Assembly (NCBI RefSeq): GCF_029623395.1
Contig: NZ_JAPYKK010000008.1
Location: 80,432 to 144,431 of the forward strand
Reading direction: 5' to 3'
Source of the DNA: Sphingomonas echinoides
GTDB taxonomy: Bacteria; Pseudomonadota; Alphaproteobacteria; Sphingomonadales; Sphingomonadaceae
Length of the DNA: 64,000 nucleotides
The notes below the pieces were generated by a model. That model searched no databases. It was not told where the DNA came from and was given only the letters and a program-made list of their open reading frames with translations. The translations under genes and the position numbers were made by a program. Shown piece after piece: positions 18,234-27,789 of the stretch. Numbering within the stretch: the first letter of the stretch is position 1; each line of letters begins with the position of its first letter.

Positions 18234-18614
18234 TTAGCGCAGCGCGCGCGGGCGTGGCTTTGCGTCGACGCCGCGCTCGATCGTCACGGTGTCGGGCAGA
18301 CCGGGGATCAGGTCGATCCAGAAGTCGTCCGGCTCGCATCCCGGCACTGGAATCGTCCGCAGGAAGGCAGACGGATCGCACATAACGGCGAGACAGTCCG
18401 CGAGCGAAGGGGCGTCTGGGGGACCTATCGTCTCGTGGACCATCTCGTCGGTCGTCTCACCGCCCGCCAAGAGACGCGTCCGCGCCGCCGACCATAACGC
18501 CACTTCGTCGTGCAACACGAACGTCAGGGTAACGCGAAACTCAGGTTGGGGGCTTAGGCCGGCCTGGATTCCGTCGCGAACACCGGCGAACGTCTCTCGG
18601 TCAAAAACGTACAT
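18234..18614 (-). CDS. Hypothetical protein, 126 residues
   Basis: I do not recognise the family. The ATG giving MYVFDRETF is preferred because AGGA lies 7 bases upstream. An ATG 42 bases earlier has no ribosome-binding site. The protein is acidic and soluble, with no signal peptide or membrane helix, and carries a proline-rich segment (TIPVPGCEPDDFWIDLIPGLPD). Base composition between this gene and the next is AT-richer than elsewhere, so it may be an accessory gene. Function unknown. Confidence 0.55.
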   Translation of the reverse strand: MYVFDRETFAGVRDGIQAGLSPQPEFRVTLTFVLHDEVALWSAARTRLLAGGETTDEMVHETIGPPDAPSLADCLAVMCDPSAFLRTIPVPGCEPDDFWIDLIPGLPDTVTIERGVDAKPRPRALR

Positions 18615-18713
18615 TGGTACATCCTCGCGGAACAGGCCGTTGAACGACGCAATCATTGTAATAAAATCGAGATGCCTTTGCCATATAGCAGAAATACAGG
18701 GATGAAGCGGCGG

Positions 18714-19133
18714 CTATTGTAGCGCGTAGCGCCGCAGATTTGCCGGATCCGCGCGCGCGTGCGCCAGGATCAGGCAAAGCTCGGCGAACAACCGGTCCCA
18801 CACCGTACAGGGAATCGACAGGGGTGTTTCCGACCGATGCGTATCGATGACGATCCGGCTCACCGGATCGACTTCGAGCCGCAGGGTCGCACTCCACGTG
18901 CCGAGGATCCGTTCATCCGGCAGCACCCCCGGCACCGCGAGCCGCGCCGACATCAGGAAGCCCCACAGAACTTCGGTGCCGTACAGGTCGAGCGTGGCAT
19001 AGGGCTGTCCGGCAAGATCGGGGCGCTGCACGACGACCCGCGCGCCCGCCGCATGGCGTTCGGCGCACAACCGCAACCGCAGCCCTAGCGCATCGATGAT
19101 TTCGCGGACTCGGGGAAGGCCATCGTGGTGCAT
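18714..19133 (-). CDS. Hypothetical protein, 139 residues
   Basis: A soluble protein beginning MHHDGLPRVREIIDALGLRL, without signal peptide or membrane helices and with two cysteines in the C-terminal half. No family was recognised. It lies downstream of flgH on the same strand but is separated from it by a 28-bp perfect palindrome that probably terminates the flagellar operon, so assignment to motility is not supported. Confidence 0.6.
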   Translation of the reverse strand: MHHDGLPRVREIIDALGLRLRLCAERHAAGARVVVQRPDLAGQPYATLDLYGTEVLWGFLMSARLAVPGVLPDERILGTWSATLRLEVDPVSRIVIDTHRSETPLSIPCTVWDRLFAELCLILAHARADPANLRRYALQ

Positions 19134-19202
19134 GCCCTCATCTTAAGCCGCCGCCGCCGGGTTCGGGCGCAGGTCGGCAGGTAAATGCCGCAAAACGGGC
19201 AA

Positions 19203-19230
19203 CGGGCACGCGCAGATCTGCGCGTGCCCG
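19203..19230 (-). terminator. 28-bp perfect palindrome ending the flgFGAH operon
   Basis: CGGGCACGCGCAGA is followed immediately by its exact reverse complement, giving a 14-bp stem (effective loop about 4). On the minus strand it is followed by TTGCCCGTTTTGC, a weak T-tract. It lies 31 bases past the flgH stop codon. Confidence 0.65.
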
Positions 19231-19261
19231 CCGAAAATGCCGATCGCCAAAGGGACCGTCG

Positions 19262-20026
19262 TCAGAACGGGAAAAGCGCATCGTAAATCTGCTGCCCCCA
19301 GCGCGCCTGCTGCGCATCGGACAATTGGCCGCGCCCGCCGTAGCTGATCCGCGCCTCGGCGATTTGCGAATGGAGCACCGAATTGTCACGCGCAATGTCC
19401 TGCGGGCGGACGAAACCGGTGACGATCAGCTCGCGCAGCTCGTTGTTGACGCGCACTTCCTGTCGGCCGCGAACACTGAGATTGCCGTTGGGCAGGACAT
19501 CTGTGACGATCGCGGACATCGTCATGTTGATCGTCTCGGACCGGCTGATGTTGCCGCCGCCCGCGGATTGCGACTTGCTGTTGGTGCTGGCGAGGTTGGT
19601 CGGATCGATGCTCTTGGGCAGCAGCTTCTGCAGGCCGAGCAGGCTGCCGACGCTGGCGTTCTCGGATCCGGTGCGGTTGCGCGTGGTGTTGTTGCCGACC
19701 TCGGCCTTGTCCGCGATGTTGATACGGATCGTCAGGATGTCACCGGTCCGCGTCGCGCGCTGATCGGCCAGGAACGCGGCGGCGCCTGCGCGGAACAGCG
19801 AGGCAGTAACTGGCCCGGCGGGGGTGGCGGCGTACGCCATTCCGGGCGTCCGCGCTTCACGCCGGAGCGTCGCGCCCGCCTGGCCGAGCGAGCGCTCGGT
19901 CGCGACGGTTTCCGTGACGTGCGTCGGCGACAGCTTTGGCGCCTTGCCGATCGTCTGCAGCCGCCCGACCGCGCCGCAGCCCGACAGCAGCAACGCGCCG
20001 CCTGTCACTATAAGGATCGTCTTCAT
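19262..20026 (-). CDS. flgH: Flagellar L-ring protein FlgH
   Basis: A 254-residue lipoprotein (lipobox LLLSGC, Cys17). It carries the FlgH core: the block FLADQRATRTGDILTIRINI, then SETINMTMSAIVTDVLPNGN and VRVNNELRELIVTGFVRPQDI. It forms the outer-membrane bushing around the flagellar rod. It is the last gene of the flgF-flgG-flgA-flgH unit. The P-ring gene flgI, often next to flgH, is not in the window. Confidence 0.96.
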   Translation of the reverse strand: MKTILIVTGGALLLSGCGAVGRLQTIGKAPKLSPTHVTETVATERSLGQAGATLRREARTPGMAYAATPAGPVTASLFRAGAAAFLADQRATRTGDILTIRINIADKAEVGNNTTRNRTGSENASVGSLLGLQKLLPKSIDPTNLASTNSKSQSAGGGNISRSETINMTMSAIVTDVLPNGNLSVRGRQEVRVNNELRELIVTGFVRPQDIARDNSVLHSQIAEARISYGGRGQLSDAQQARWGQQIYDALFPF

Positions 20027-20075
20027 TGCGTATGTCCCCTGTGGATTGGATTTCGAGGCAGCGCCCCCACGCGAC

Positions 20076-20536
20076 TTACGGACCGACCAGCACCAGCCCG
20101 CTCGCCGCCGCGACGCCGTCCAGCGTTCGCGCGGTGGAGGCGGCGACGACGCGAACCGGCTCGCCCGAGCCCGCGCTGGCGAGCGCGCGGCCGCTGGTGG
20201 TGATCAGCAGCCCGCGGCTGCGATAGGCGATCAGGACGGGCTCGCCGCGCCGGACGAGACGCGGCGTCACCACGTCGGTGATCCGCACGACGCTGCCGGG
20301 TGCGAGCCCGCGGCTTGTTTCCTTGCCGATCGCGTCGGTGGGCTGGAGCGCGCCGCGCGCCTGACCCAGCGCACGATCTTCGTAGATAAAGTCCTCTGCG
20401 GAGAGGATCGTCCCCTGCGAGACCGGATGCGCCAGCACCGCGACCTGGACCATCGCGGGCCGCATCGTGGGCGTCACGCCCTGCCCCGCGACCGGACTTG
20501 CGACCGCACCCAGCAGCAGGAACGCGATCCGCGCGC

Positions 20537-20540
<4 letters not shown>
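20076..20540 (-). CDS. flgA: Flagellar P-ring chaperone FlgA
   Basis: A 154-residue periplasmic protein with a signal peptide ending near AGQG and a C-terminal SAF/FlgA domain (VAVLAHPVSQGTILSAEDF, then VVRITDVVTPRLVRRGEPV). FlgA assists P-ring assembly from FlgI. It is shorter than enterobacterial FlgA because the N-terminal FlgA subdomain is lacking, which is common in Alphaproteobacteria. Its ATG overlaps the flgG stop by four bases. Confidence 0.93.
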
Positions 20541-21320
<780 letters not shown>

Positions 21321-21344
21321 ACAGGTCTCCTGGGTGGAAAGGGG

Positions 21345-22085
21345 TCAGCCGAAGCGGCCGAGCTTGTCGATCGCGGCCTTGCGCATGTCGCCGATCGCCT
21401 CGCTCATCTTCATGCTGGTCTGATAGGCGCGCAGGATCTCGACCATGTTGGTCGTCTCGACGATCGGCTGGACGTTCGACCCTTCGATCCCGCCGCTGCG
21501 CAGCTTCGTCTCGGCGGCGGACAGCGCGCGCCCGCCGGTCGCGGTGAACAGCCCGTCGCCGCGCGGATCGACGCCGGCCTCATTATCGAACACGGTCACC
21601 TCGATCCGCCCGAGCGCCCCGGCCGCTCCGCTGACCGTCCCGTCCGGCCCGATGCTGAGCTTGCCGAGCTGATCGGGCGGGATCGCGATCGGTCGCCCGC
21701 CCTCGCCGCGCACCGGCAGTCCGCCCGCGGTCACCAGCGATCCGTCGTCGCCGACCTTGAGATAGCCCGCGCGGGTATAAGCGGTGGTGCCGTCGGACGC
21801 GTCGACCGCGAGATAGCCGGGGCCGTCGATCATCACGTCGATCGGGTTGCCGGTCGGCTGGAACCCGCCCTGCGCGGTGTCGTGGACCGCGCCCAGGTCG
21901 AGCACGAGCGAAGTCGTGCGGACCGGGTCCTGCGGCTCGCCGGTCTTCTCGACATATTCGCGGAACACCGGGTCCTCACGCTTGAACCCGGCGGTCGAGA
22001 CGTTGGCGAGGTTGTTCGCCGCGACGTCCATCCGGCGGCGCAGCGCCTGTTCGTGGCTCAGCAATACGGTCGAGGATATGTCCAC
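21345..22085 (-). CDS. flgF: Flagellar proximal rod protein FlgF
   Basis: A 246-residue rod protein starting at GTG (VDISSTVLLSHEQALRRRMD). It has the N-terminal flagellar rod motif AANNLANVSTAGFKRED, the FlgE/F/G hook-basal-body core (GYLAVDASDGTTAYTRAGYL) and the C-terminal NMVEILRAYQTSMKM heptad helix. FlgF caps the proximal rod before FlgG. It is first in the flgF-G-A-H unit. An in-frame ATG further upstream overlaps the divergent fliL promoter and lies outside family homology, so it was rejected. Confidence 0.93.
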   Translation of the reverse strand: MDISSTVLLSHEQALRRRMDVAANNLANVSTAGFKREDPVFREYVEKTGEPQDPVRTTSLVLDLGAVHDTAQGGFQPTGNPIDVMIDGPGYLAVDASDGTTAYTRAGYLKVGDDGSLVTAGGLPVRGEGGRPIAIPPDQLGKLSIGPDGTVSGAAGALGRIEVTVFDNEAGVDPRGDGLFTATGGRALSAAETKLRSGGIEGSNVQPIVETTNMVEILRAYQTSMKMSEAIGDMRKAAIDKLGRFG

Positions 22086-22147
22086 CCGGTCGTCCTTCGG
22101 GAAAGTCGCTTTTTTCCGCGCTAGGCAAAAACTGCCCGGCGGCGCTC

Positions 22148-22154
22148 CTATAAT
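22148..22154 (+). promoter_or_regulatory. CTATAAT-type element upstream of fliL
   Basis: CTATAAT lies 53 bases before the fliL ATG inside a CCTATAATAGG palindrome. The sequence 17-20 bases upstream (GGCAAAAACTGCC) is not a standard -35 box but is a near-palindrome. It belongs to a nine-member set of similar elements at flagellar gene starts. Confidence 0.5.
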
Positions 22155-22207
22155 AGGCGGGAATTGCCGGGGGCGGTCGCCGCCACGACACCACAGGGGA
22201 CGCATTC

Positions 22208-22819
22208 ATGAGCAAACCGGAGCCAGCGACCAAGGCCGGGGACGACGCGGCAAGTGCCATCGTCGAAGGGGGACCCGACGCCCCCGCACCCGCCGCGGGG
22301 AAGCGCAAGAAGCTGATCCTGTTCGGCGCGATCGGCGCGGTGCTGCTGCTCGGCGGCGGGGGCGGCGCGTGGATGGTCTTGGGCAGCAGCGCCAAACCCG
22401 CGACCGAGGCAAATGCCGAAGGCGGTCACGAAGCTCCGGCCAAAGCCGAGCATGGTGGCGGCGCGGAAGGCGGCGCGGAAGGCGGCGGGGACCATGGTGG
22501 CGGCGAGAAAGAGGGCGAGGCGTTCGTCGACGTGCCCGCGATGGTCGTCAACCTGCGCAGCGCCGACGGATCGGCGCGCTTCCTCAAGGTGCATTTTGCA
22601 TTGGTCCCCGGGGAGGGCATGACTGCCGAACAGATCACCGCCAAACTGCCGCTGCTGCTCGATGCCTATCAGCCGTTCCTGCGCGAGCTGCGCCCCGACG
22701 ATCTCGCCGGGTCGGCGGCGGTGTTCCGCGTGAAGGAGGAGATGGTCGTACGCGCGCACCAGACGCTGGGCGATGGCGCGGTCAAGGACGTGTTGCTTCA
22801 GGACCTGATCCAGCAATGA
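22208..22819 (+). CDS. fliL: Flagellar basal-body protein FliL
   Basis: A 203-residue inner-membrane protein. The N-terminus is cytoplasmic, one TM helix lies at about residues 36-58, then comes a long Gly/His/Glu-rich linker (about 60-100) and the FliL/SPFH-like periplasmic domain (FVDVPAMVVNLRSADGSARFLKV). FliL surrounds stator units and supports torque or rotation. The first gene of fliL-fliM-DUF6468-motE, it overlaps fliM by four bases. Confidence 0.94.
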   Translation: MSKPEPATKAGDDAASAIVEGGPDAPAPAAGKRKKLILFGAIGAVLLLGGGGGAWMVLGSSAKPATEANAEGGHEAPAKAEHGGGAEGGAEGGGDHGGGEKEGEAFVDVPAMVVNLRSADGSARFLKVHFALVPGEGMTAEQITAKLPLLLDAYQPFLRELRPDDLAGSAAVFRVKEEMVVRAHQTLGDGAVKDVLLQDLIQQ

Positions 22820-23832
22820 GCATCGAACTCGAAGATTTCGACCTGCCCGAGCCGCCCGTCGCGCTGTTCGACGGCGACGCGACGCTGGGGCAGGCGGACA
22901 TCGATGCGCTGTTCGGCGACATGGGGACGCCGATCGACCCCAAGCAGGGCCTGCGCGCGGTCATCGAGTCCGACGTCATCAGCCACGAACGGCTGCCGAT
23001 GCTGGAGGTGGTGTTCGACCGGATGGTGCGGATCTTCGCGACGTCGATGCGCAACCTTACCTCAGACGCGATCGACGTCAGCCTGGAAGAGGTCAATTCG
23101 ATCCGCTTCGGCGACTTCCTCAACCATGTCGCGCTGCCCGCGATGATCGGCGTGTTCCGGATCGAGGAATGGGAGAATTACGGGCTGGTCACGGTGGATT
23201 CGGGGCTGATCTATTCGGTGGTCGATGCGCTGCTCGGCGGGCGGCGTGGCGGGGCGACGGTGCTGATCGACGGGCGCGGCTTCACCACGATCGAAACCGA
23301 CCTGGTCGCGCGGATGCTGCGCACGGTGCTGGCGGACATGAGCAGCGCGCTCGCGCCGATCACCGCCAACACGATGGCGCTGGAGCGGATCGAGACCAGC
23401 CCACGCTTCGCGACGATCGCGGGATCGACCAACATCTGCGCGGTCGCGACCTTCCGCGTCGACATGGACGACCGCGGCGGACGGTTCAGCATCCTGCTCC
23501 CCTACGCCACGATCGAGCCGGTCAAGCATCTGCTCGGCCAGCGCTTCATGGGCGAAAAGCTCGGCCGTGACGGGATCTGGGAGCCGCATATGGCGGACGA
23601 GGTCCGCAAGACCAAGGTGAGCGTCGACGTCGTGCTGGGCGAGCGGATGCTCCCACTCGAGACCGTCCGCGATTTCGCGGTCGGCCAGACGATCCCGCTC
23701 CACCGCGGGCCGGATGATCCGCTCGACGTGCAATGCGGCGGCGTCACGCTCGGCCGCGCGCAAATCGGGCAGCGCTCCAACAACATCGCGGTCCGGATGA
23801 TGACCGACATAGCCAGGGGACCACGACCATGA
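22816..23832 (+). CDS. fliM: Flagellar motor switch protein FliM
   Basis: A 338-residue C-ring protein. The N-terminal acidic segment (GQADIDALFGDM) is the CheY-P binding and anchoring helix. The CheC-like middle domain spans about 60-240, and the C-terminal SpoA domain (VVLGERMLPLETVRDFAVGQ) contacts FliN. It receives the chemotaxis signal from the two CheY proteins encoded downstream. The ATG lies in an ATGA overlap with fliL. Confidence 0.96.
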   Translation: MSIELEDFDLPEPPVALFDGDATLGQADIDALFGDMGTPIDPKQGLRAVIESDVISHERLPMLEVVFDRMVRIFATSMRNLTSDAIDVSLEEVNSIRFGDFLNHVALPAMIGVFRIEEWENYGLVTVDSGLIYSVVDALLGGRRGGATVLIDGRGFTTIETDLVARMLRTVLADMSSALAPITANTMALERIETSPRFATIAGSTNICAVATFRVDMDDRGGRFSILLPYATIEPVKHLLGQRFMGEKLGRDGIWEPHMADEVRKTKVSVDVVLGERMLPLETVRDFAVGQTIPLHRGPDDPLDVQCGGVTLGRAQIGQRSNNIAVRMMTDIARGPRP

Positions 23833-24170
23833 GCTTCGCAACGATCGCCAACCTGCTGACGATGGCGCTGTGCATCGCGGTGCTGGTGCAGAGCCAGCGC
23901 GTCAAGCGCGCGCTCGATACGATCCGGCACGGGGACCTGGGGCAAGTCGTCACCGCGCTCGACCAGTCGACGGTCCAGGCGCGGATCGTCCTGTCGGAGC
24001 TGAAGGGCACGCTCGCGGTTGGCAGCGGGCAAGCCGCCGCCGCCGCCGAGGCGCGCGGGGTGCTCGACGAATTGCGCGTGATGATCGACATCGCCGACGC
24101 CAGCGCCGAGCGGCTGGTCGCCGCCGCCTCCGCCAACCGCGCGGTCGACCTGTCGGAGGACGCGCTGTGA
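23829..24170 (+). CDS. DUF6468 flagellar-operon protein
   Basis: A 113-residue protein with an N-terminal hydrophobic helix (residues 2-20), then QSQRVKRALDTIRHGDLGQVV and a long amphipathic, probably coiled-coil helix. From memory this matches the DUF6468 family found between fliM and motE-like genes in Alphaproteobacteria. It overlaps both neighbours by about four bases. The role is unknown. A stator- or switch-associated membrane scaffold is plausible from position. Confidence 0.75.
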   Translation: MSFATIANLLTMALCIAVLVQSQRVKRALDTIRHGDLGQVVTALDQSTVQARIVLSELKGTLAVGSGQAAAAAEARGVLDELRVMIDIADASAERLVAAASANRAVDLSEDAL

Positions 24171-24676
24171 CGATCCGGATTCCGTTGCTGTCGCTTACCA
24201 CCGCGATGGCGGGGATCGCCGCGATTGGCAATGCGGTCGCCGCCGCGACGCCGGCGCCCTCGACCCCCGACAGTCGCCTCGGCCTGTCGGTCCAGCAGGA
24301 TCTGGCGACGCGCGACCGGCAGGCCGCGAGCCGCCAGCAGGCGCTCGACCTGCGCGAACAGGCGGTGCGTGCGAGCGCCGCGCGGATCAAGGCGGAGCTT
24401 GAGGCGAGCCGCGCTGCCACCACCATGGCGGGGCCGGCGACCGCGCAGGACGCTGCCCCGGACAGTTATACCGATCTCGCGAGCATCTATCAGGCGATGA
24501 AACCCGCCAAGGCGGCGGTGGTGTTCGAACAGCTCGATCTCGACGTGCAATTGAAGGTCGCGCGCAAGATGCGCGAGCGCTCGACGGGGATGATGCTCGC
24601 GGCGATGACCCCCAAGGGCGCGGCGCGGCTGACGATGGCGCTCGCGCGGGCGCCGCGCGCTACTGGCGCGCGCTGA
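24167..24676 (+). CDS. MotE-like (MgtE N-domain) periplasmic protein
   Basis: A 169-residue protein starting at GTG within the DUF6468 stop (GTGA). The signal-like N-terminus ends near NAVAAA. A coiled coil covers about 45-85, and the MgtE-N/MotE-like domain (YQAMKPAKAAVVFEQLDLDV followed by KMRERSTGMMLAAM) is C-terminal. MotE in Sinorhizobium is a periplasmic chaperone for the motility protein MotC. No motC was seen in this window. Its last bases overlap the convergent gene by 17. Confidence 0.82.
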   Translation: MTIRIPLLSLTTAMAGIAAIGNAVAAATPAPSTPDSRLGLSVQQDLATRDRQAASRQQALDLREQAVRASAARIKAELEASRAATTMAGPATAQDAAPDSYTDLASIYQAMKPAKAAVVFEQLDLDVQLKVARKMRERSTGMMLAAMTPKGAARLTMALARAPRATGAR

Positions 24677-25073
24677 CGTCGAGGATCAGGACCTTGCGGA
24701 CGTGCGGGTCGACCGTCCGCGCCGCATCGGTAAGCGTGCGCGACAGTAACGCCGCATCGATCGGCGCGAACGCGGACACATGCAGCCGCGCGAATTCCAG
24801 CCCCGCCGACAATACCGCATCGCGAAACACCGGCGCGCGCGCCGCCGCCCCCGCGCCGTGCGCCGGATCGGCATAATCGAGCGCGGCCTGGACGCGCAGC
24901 GTTCCCGCGAAGCGCCCGCCATCGAGGATGGGCACGCGCAGATCCGCGACCGGGACGACCGACGCCGCCCCGCCGCCTTCGTTGGCGGAGGCGGGGGCGG
25001 ACGCGAGGCCCGACACGGACGCCAGCGCCAGCAACGGTGCCGCCACTGCGAGGATAAGACGATGTCGGCGCAT
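24660..25073 (-). CDS. Secreted hypothetical protein in the flagellar island
   Basis: A 137-residue protein with a clear signal peptide (LILAVAAPLLALASVSGLAS, cleaved near ASA). The mature part (VVPVADLRVPILDGGRFAGT through RKVLILDVSAR) loosely resembles FliL-type periplasmic folds. Homologues of this kind appear in alphaproteobacterial flagellar clusters, as I recall. It is convergent with the motE-like gene, overlapping its end by 17 bases. Function unknown. Confidence 0.65.
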   Translation of the reverse strand: MRRHRLILAVAAPLLALASVSGLASAPASANEGGGAASVVPVADLRVPILDGGRFAGTLRVQAALDYADPAHGAGAAARAPVFRDAVLSAGLEFARLHVSAFAPIDAALLSRTLTDAARTVDPHVRKVLILDVSARQ

Positions 25074-25118
25074 GGCGGAGTCTCCCCGGGCGCGCCAACC
25101 GCGGCGGGGCCCTTGCGT

Positions 25119-25125
25119 CTATAGT
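25119..25125 (+). promoter_or_regulatory. CTATAGT-type element upstream of the 79-residue gene
   Basis: Reads GCGTCTATAGTAGAGG, 30 bases before the ATG, and shares the CTATAAT-like pattern with other flagellar unit starts. No -35 box was evident. Confidence 0.45.
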
Positions 25126-25155
25126 AGAGGCTCCGGACACCAGACGGATTTCGCA

Positions 25156-25395
25156 ATGAGCCACGACCAGAAACCGGCGCGCGTTCGCGTCGTCACCGAC
25201 CCTCGGGCACGCGCTGCCAGCGCAGACGGCGACGACGGTGCCGCGTCTGCGGTTGCTGCCGTAAGCGCGGGGTCGGAGGGGACAGGTAGCGCACCTGCCG
25301 CAACCGGAGGCGCACGCGGGATGCTTGTGCTTGGTGGGCTGTTCGTCGTTGCTGCCGGGGTCGGCGGCGCGTGTGCGGCGGTGTTTCTGCCATGA
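25156..25395 (+). CDS. 79-residue single-pass membrane protein
   Basis: A charged, Ala/Gly-rich N-terminus (MSHDQKPARVRVVTDPRARA) is followed by one C-terminal TM helix (GGARGMLVLGGLFVVAAGVGG). Its stop overlaps the ATG of the large periplasmic repeat protein (ATGA), so the two are coupled and probably act together at the inner membrane. No named family recognised. Confidence 0.7.
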   Translation: MSHDQKPARVRVVTDPRARAASADGDDGAASAVAAVSAGSEGTGSAPAATGGARGMLVLGGLFVVAAGVGGACAAVFLP

Positions 25396-27143
25396 CGCGC
25401 GCGCGCTTTTCGATGCTCGCGGCGGCGCTCGCGTTGACGGGGGCCGCACCGCTCCCCGCGCCCGATCCGGCGACGCCGACTGCCGTGCCGCAGCGGACAC
25501 TGGCGTTTGCCGCGATCCTTGCGGAAAGCCCGCTCCCGGCGCGCGACGGGCGGTGGCCGAGCCTTTCCGATTCCGCCGCCTGGCACGCGATCGCGCAGGC
25601 GACGCCGCAGACGCGCCAAGACGCGCGCTGGGCGCTGGCGCAAAGTCTGATCGCGCGCGCGCGGATGGCGGACGCGACGGGCGTGCTCGACACGATGCGC
25701 GCGGACGACCCTGCGCTGGCGCTGACCGCGGCGTGGCAGCTTGCCAACGGCGTCACGCTCACCGCACTGGATCGCCCGGCCGAGGCGCTGCGCGCGCTCG
25801 ACACGCCGCTGCTCGATACGCATCCCGAAGCGTGTGCGTGGCGCGTGCGCGCCGCGGTTGCGATTCATGACGTCGCGGGTGCCACGCGCGCGATGCAGTG
25901 CGCGCTCCCCGCGATTACCGGGCGACCGCGCGCGGCGCAGCGCCCGTTCCTGCTCGCCTGCGCGGACGTCGCGCTGGCGAGCGGGCACCCGGGTGACGTC
26001 GCGCGAATGCTCGCCGCGCTCGGCGATCCCGACCCCGCCGCCAACCTGCGCCGGGCGCACGCCGCGCGCGCGCTCGGCGACGGGGCAGGCGCGCGGCTGC
26101 TACTCCAACGCGTCGAGATCGGCGGGACGCCCGCCGAGCGCGCCGAAGCCACGGTCGCGCTGATCGAGGATCGCTTTGCGACGGGCGACCTCGATCCGAC
26201 GGCGGCGGACCACGCGCTCGCCAAGGTTGCGTTCTGGCGCGGCGGTGCGGTCGAGCGGCAAGCGCTGTCGCTCCGCTGGCGGATCGCGGACGCGCGCCAC
26301 GATCCGCGCGCCGCGCTCGCGGCGGGGGCGACGCTGTTCCGCTATTTCGATCTTGGCGACCAGACCGCCCCGACCCTGCTACGCCTGCAAAAAACCTTGA
26401 GCGAAACCATCGACACCGCGGCGGAGGACCGGATCGGGGTCGCGGCGGGGGTGTTCTGGGATTACCGTGATCTCCTGCCCGGTGGCGGCGAGGGCGAGAC
26501 GATCGCCGCGCGGCTCGCCGACCGGCTGGCGCACGCGGGGCTCTATGCGCGCGCGGCGGATCTGTTGCGGTTCCTGCTCGATCGCAGACCCGCCGATGCG
26601 GCGACCGGCCCGCTGTCGATTCGGGTCGCCGAACTCGACCTGCTTGCCGACGCGCCCGAACGGTCGTTGCGGACGCTCCGCGCGGGGCAGGCGATCGCCT
26701 TCCCGGACGACATCCGCGCGCGTCGCCGCACGATCGAAGCCGCCGCGCTGTACCGGCTGGGCAAGGTGCCCGAGGCGTTGGCGCTGCTCGACGGGGCGCC
26801 GGGGAGCGCCGCGTTGCGCAACGACATCCTGTGGCAGAAGCGCGACTGGGCGGGGTTCGCCGCCGGCAACGCCGCCGCGCTGCCCGCGTCGCGCCCGCTC
26901 AACGCGGCGGACCAGACGGCGGTGTTGCGGCAGGCGGTTGCGTTGTCGCGAACCGGGAATCGCGCCGCGCTGGCCGGGCTGCGCGCGCGCTACGGGGCGG
27001 GTTTCGCCGGGTTGCCGTCGCACGATGCGTTCGACTTCCTGACCGCACCCGCCGCGACGCTCGATCCCGCCAAGGCGGATAAGGCGTTCGCCAAGCTCGC
27101 TTCGCTCGATGCACCGCTGCCCCTGGCCGAGCTCATACGCTGA
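25392..27143 (+). CDS. TPR-like periplasmic protein, flagellar accessory
   Basis: A 583-residue protein with a short signal peptide (ARFSMLAAALALTGAAPLPA). The rest is alanine- and arginine-rich helical pairs with TPR-like spacing, for example AEALRALDTPLLDTHPEACA and AARLADRLAHAGLYARAADL. There is no catalytic signature. Coupling to the preceding membrane peptide and the CTATAGT element places it in the motility regulon. A MotC-like or stator-scaffold role is an attractive guess, since MotC is also a large periplasmic motility protein and a MotE-like gene is 0.7 kb upstream. Confidence 0.7.
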   Translation: MTRARFSMLAAALALTGAAPLPAPDPATPTAVPQRTLAFAAILAESPLPARDGRWPSLSDSAAWHAIAQATPQTRQDARWALAQSLIARARMADATGVLDTMRADDPALALTAAWQLANGVTLTALDRPAEALRALDTPLLDTHPEACAWRVRAAVAIHDVAGATRAMQCALPAITGRPRAAQRPFLLACADVALASGHPGDVARMLAALGDPDPAANLRRAHAARALGDGAGARLLLQRVEIGGTPAERAEATVALIEDRFATGDLDPTAADHALAKVAFWRGGAVERQALSLRWRIADARHDPRAALAAGATLFRYFDLGDQTAPTLLRLQKTLSETIDTAAEDRIGVAAGVFWDYRDLLPGGGEGETIAARLADRLAHAGLYARAADLLRFLLDRRPADAATGPLSIRVAELDLLADAPERSLRTLRAGQAIAFPDDIRARRRTIEAAALYRLGKVPEALALLDGAPGSAALRNDILWQKRDWAGFAAGNAAALPASRPLNAADQTAVLRQAVALSRTGNRAALAGLRARYGAGFAGLPSHDAFDFLTAPAATLDPAKADKAFAKLASLDAPLPLAELIR

Positions 27144-27702
27144 GGTGCTGGTACAGGATCGACCCGCCGATCACGACCAGCACGACCCCGCCGAGAATCC
27201 CCGCGTAGCGCCCGAGATACGGGCCGACGTGCCGCCCGAGCAGCATGCCCGTGGTGGCGAGCACGGTCGTGATCCCGCCGATGACGAGACATGCGACCCA
27301 CAGGTTGACGTCCATCAGCGCGAGCGAAATCCCAACCGCGGCGGCATCGATGCTCGTCGCGATCGCGGTGACCGCGAGCCGCCAGAAGCCGAGGGCACCC
27401 GTCGTCTCGAGCGCGGGGGCATCGTCCTGGCCGAGCGCCTCGCGGATCATGTACGCGCCGACCGCGAGCAACAGGCCGAACGCGACCCAGTGATCGTAAT
27501 CCGCGATCCAGTCGTTGAGGAGGAACCCTAGAAAATAGCCGATCGCGGGGGTCAGCGCTTCGAAGAAGCCGAACACCGCGCCAACGCGCATCGCGTCCCA
27601 CCAGCGGCTCTTCTGTTCGGACGCGCCCTTGCCGAGCGCCGCTGCGAACGCATCGACCGACAGGCTCGCTCCAAGCGCGCCGAGCGTCAGAATTCCAGGC
27701 AT
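27133..27702 (-). CDS. mntP: Manganese efflux pump MntP
   Basis: A 189-residue polytopic protein with six predicted helices and a duplicated motif carrying the conserved acidic residues (LGASLSVDAFAAALGKG and IATSIDAAAVGISLA). It exports Mn(II). A yybP-ykoY manganese riboswitch lies upstream on the same strand. It is not a motility gene and interrupts the flagellar island. Its 3' end overlaps the end of the convergent TPR-like gene by 11 bases. Confidence 0.95.
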   Translation of the reverse strand: MPGILTLGALGASLSVDAFAAALGKGASEQKSRWWDAMRVGAVFGFFEALTPAIGYFLGFLLNDWIADYDHWVAFGLLLAVGAYMIREALGQDDAPALETTGALGFWRLAVTAIATSIDAAAVGISLALMDVNLWVACLVIGGITTVLATTGMLLGRHVGPYLGRYAGILGGVVLVVIGGSILYQHLSV

Positions 27703-27789
27703 CGATGATCCTTCGGGCCAGATACCAGATGACTCGCGGACCCCGGGCCACGGAACGGGGGAGCGCGGTCATTGGTCTTGCCGGGCAAA

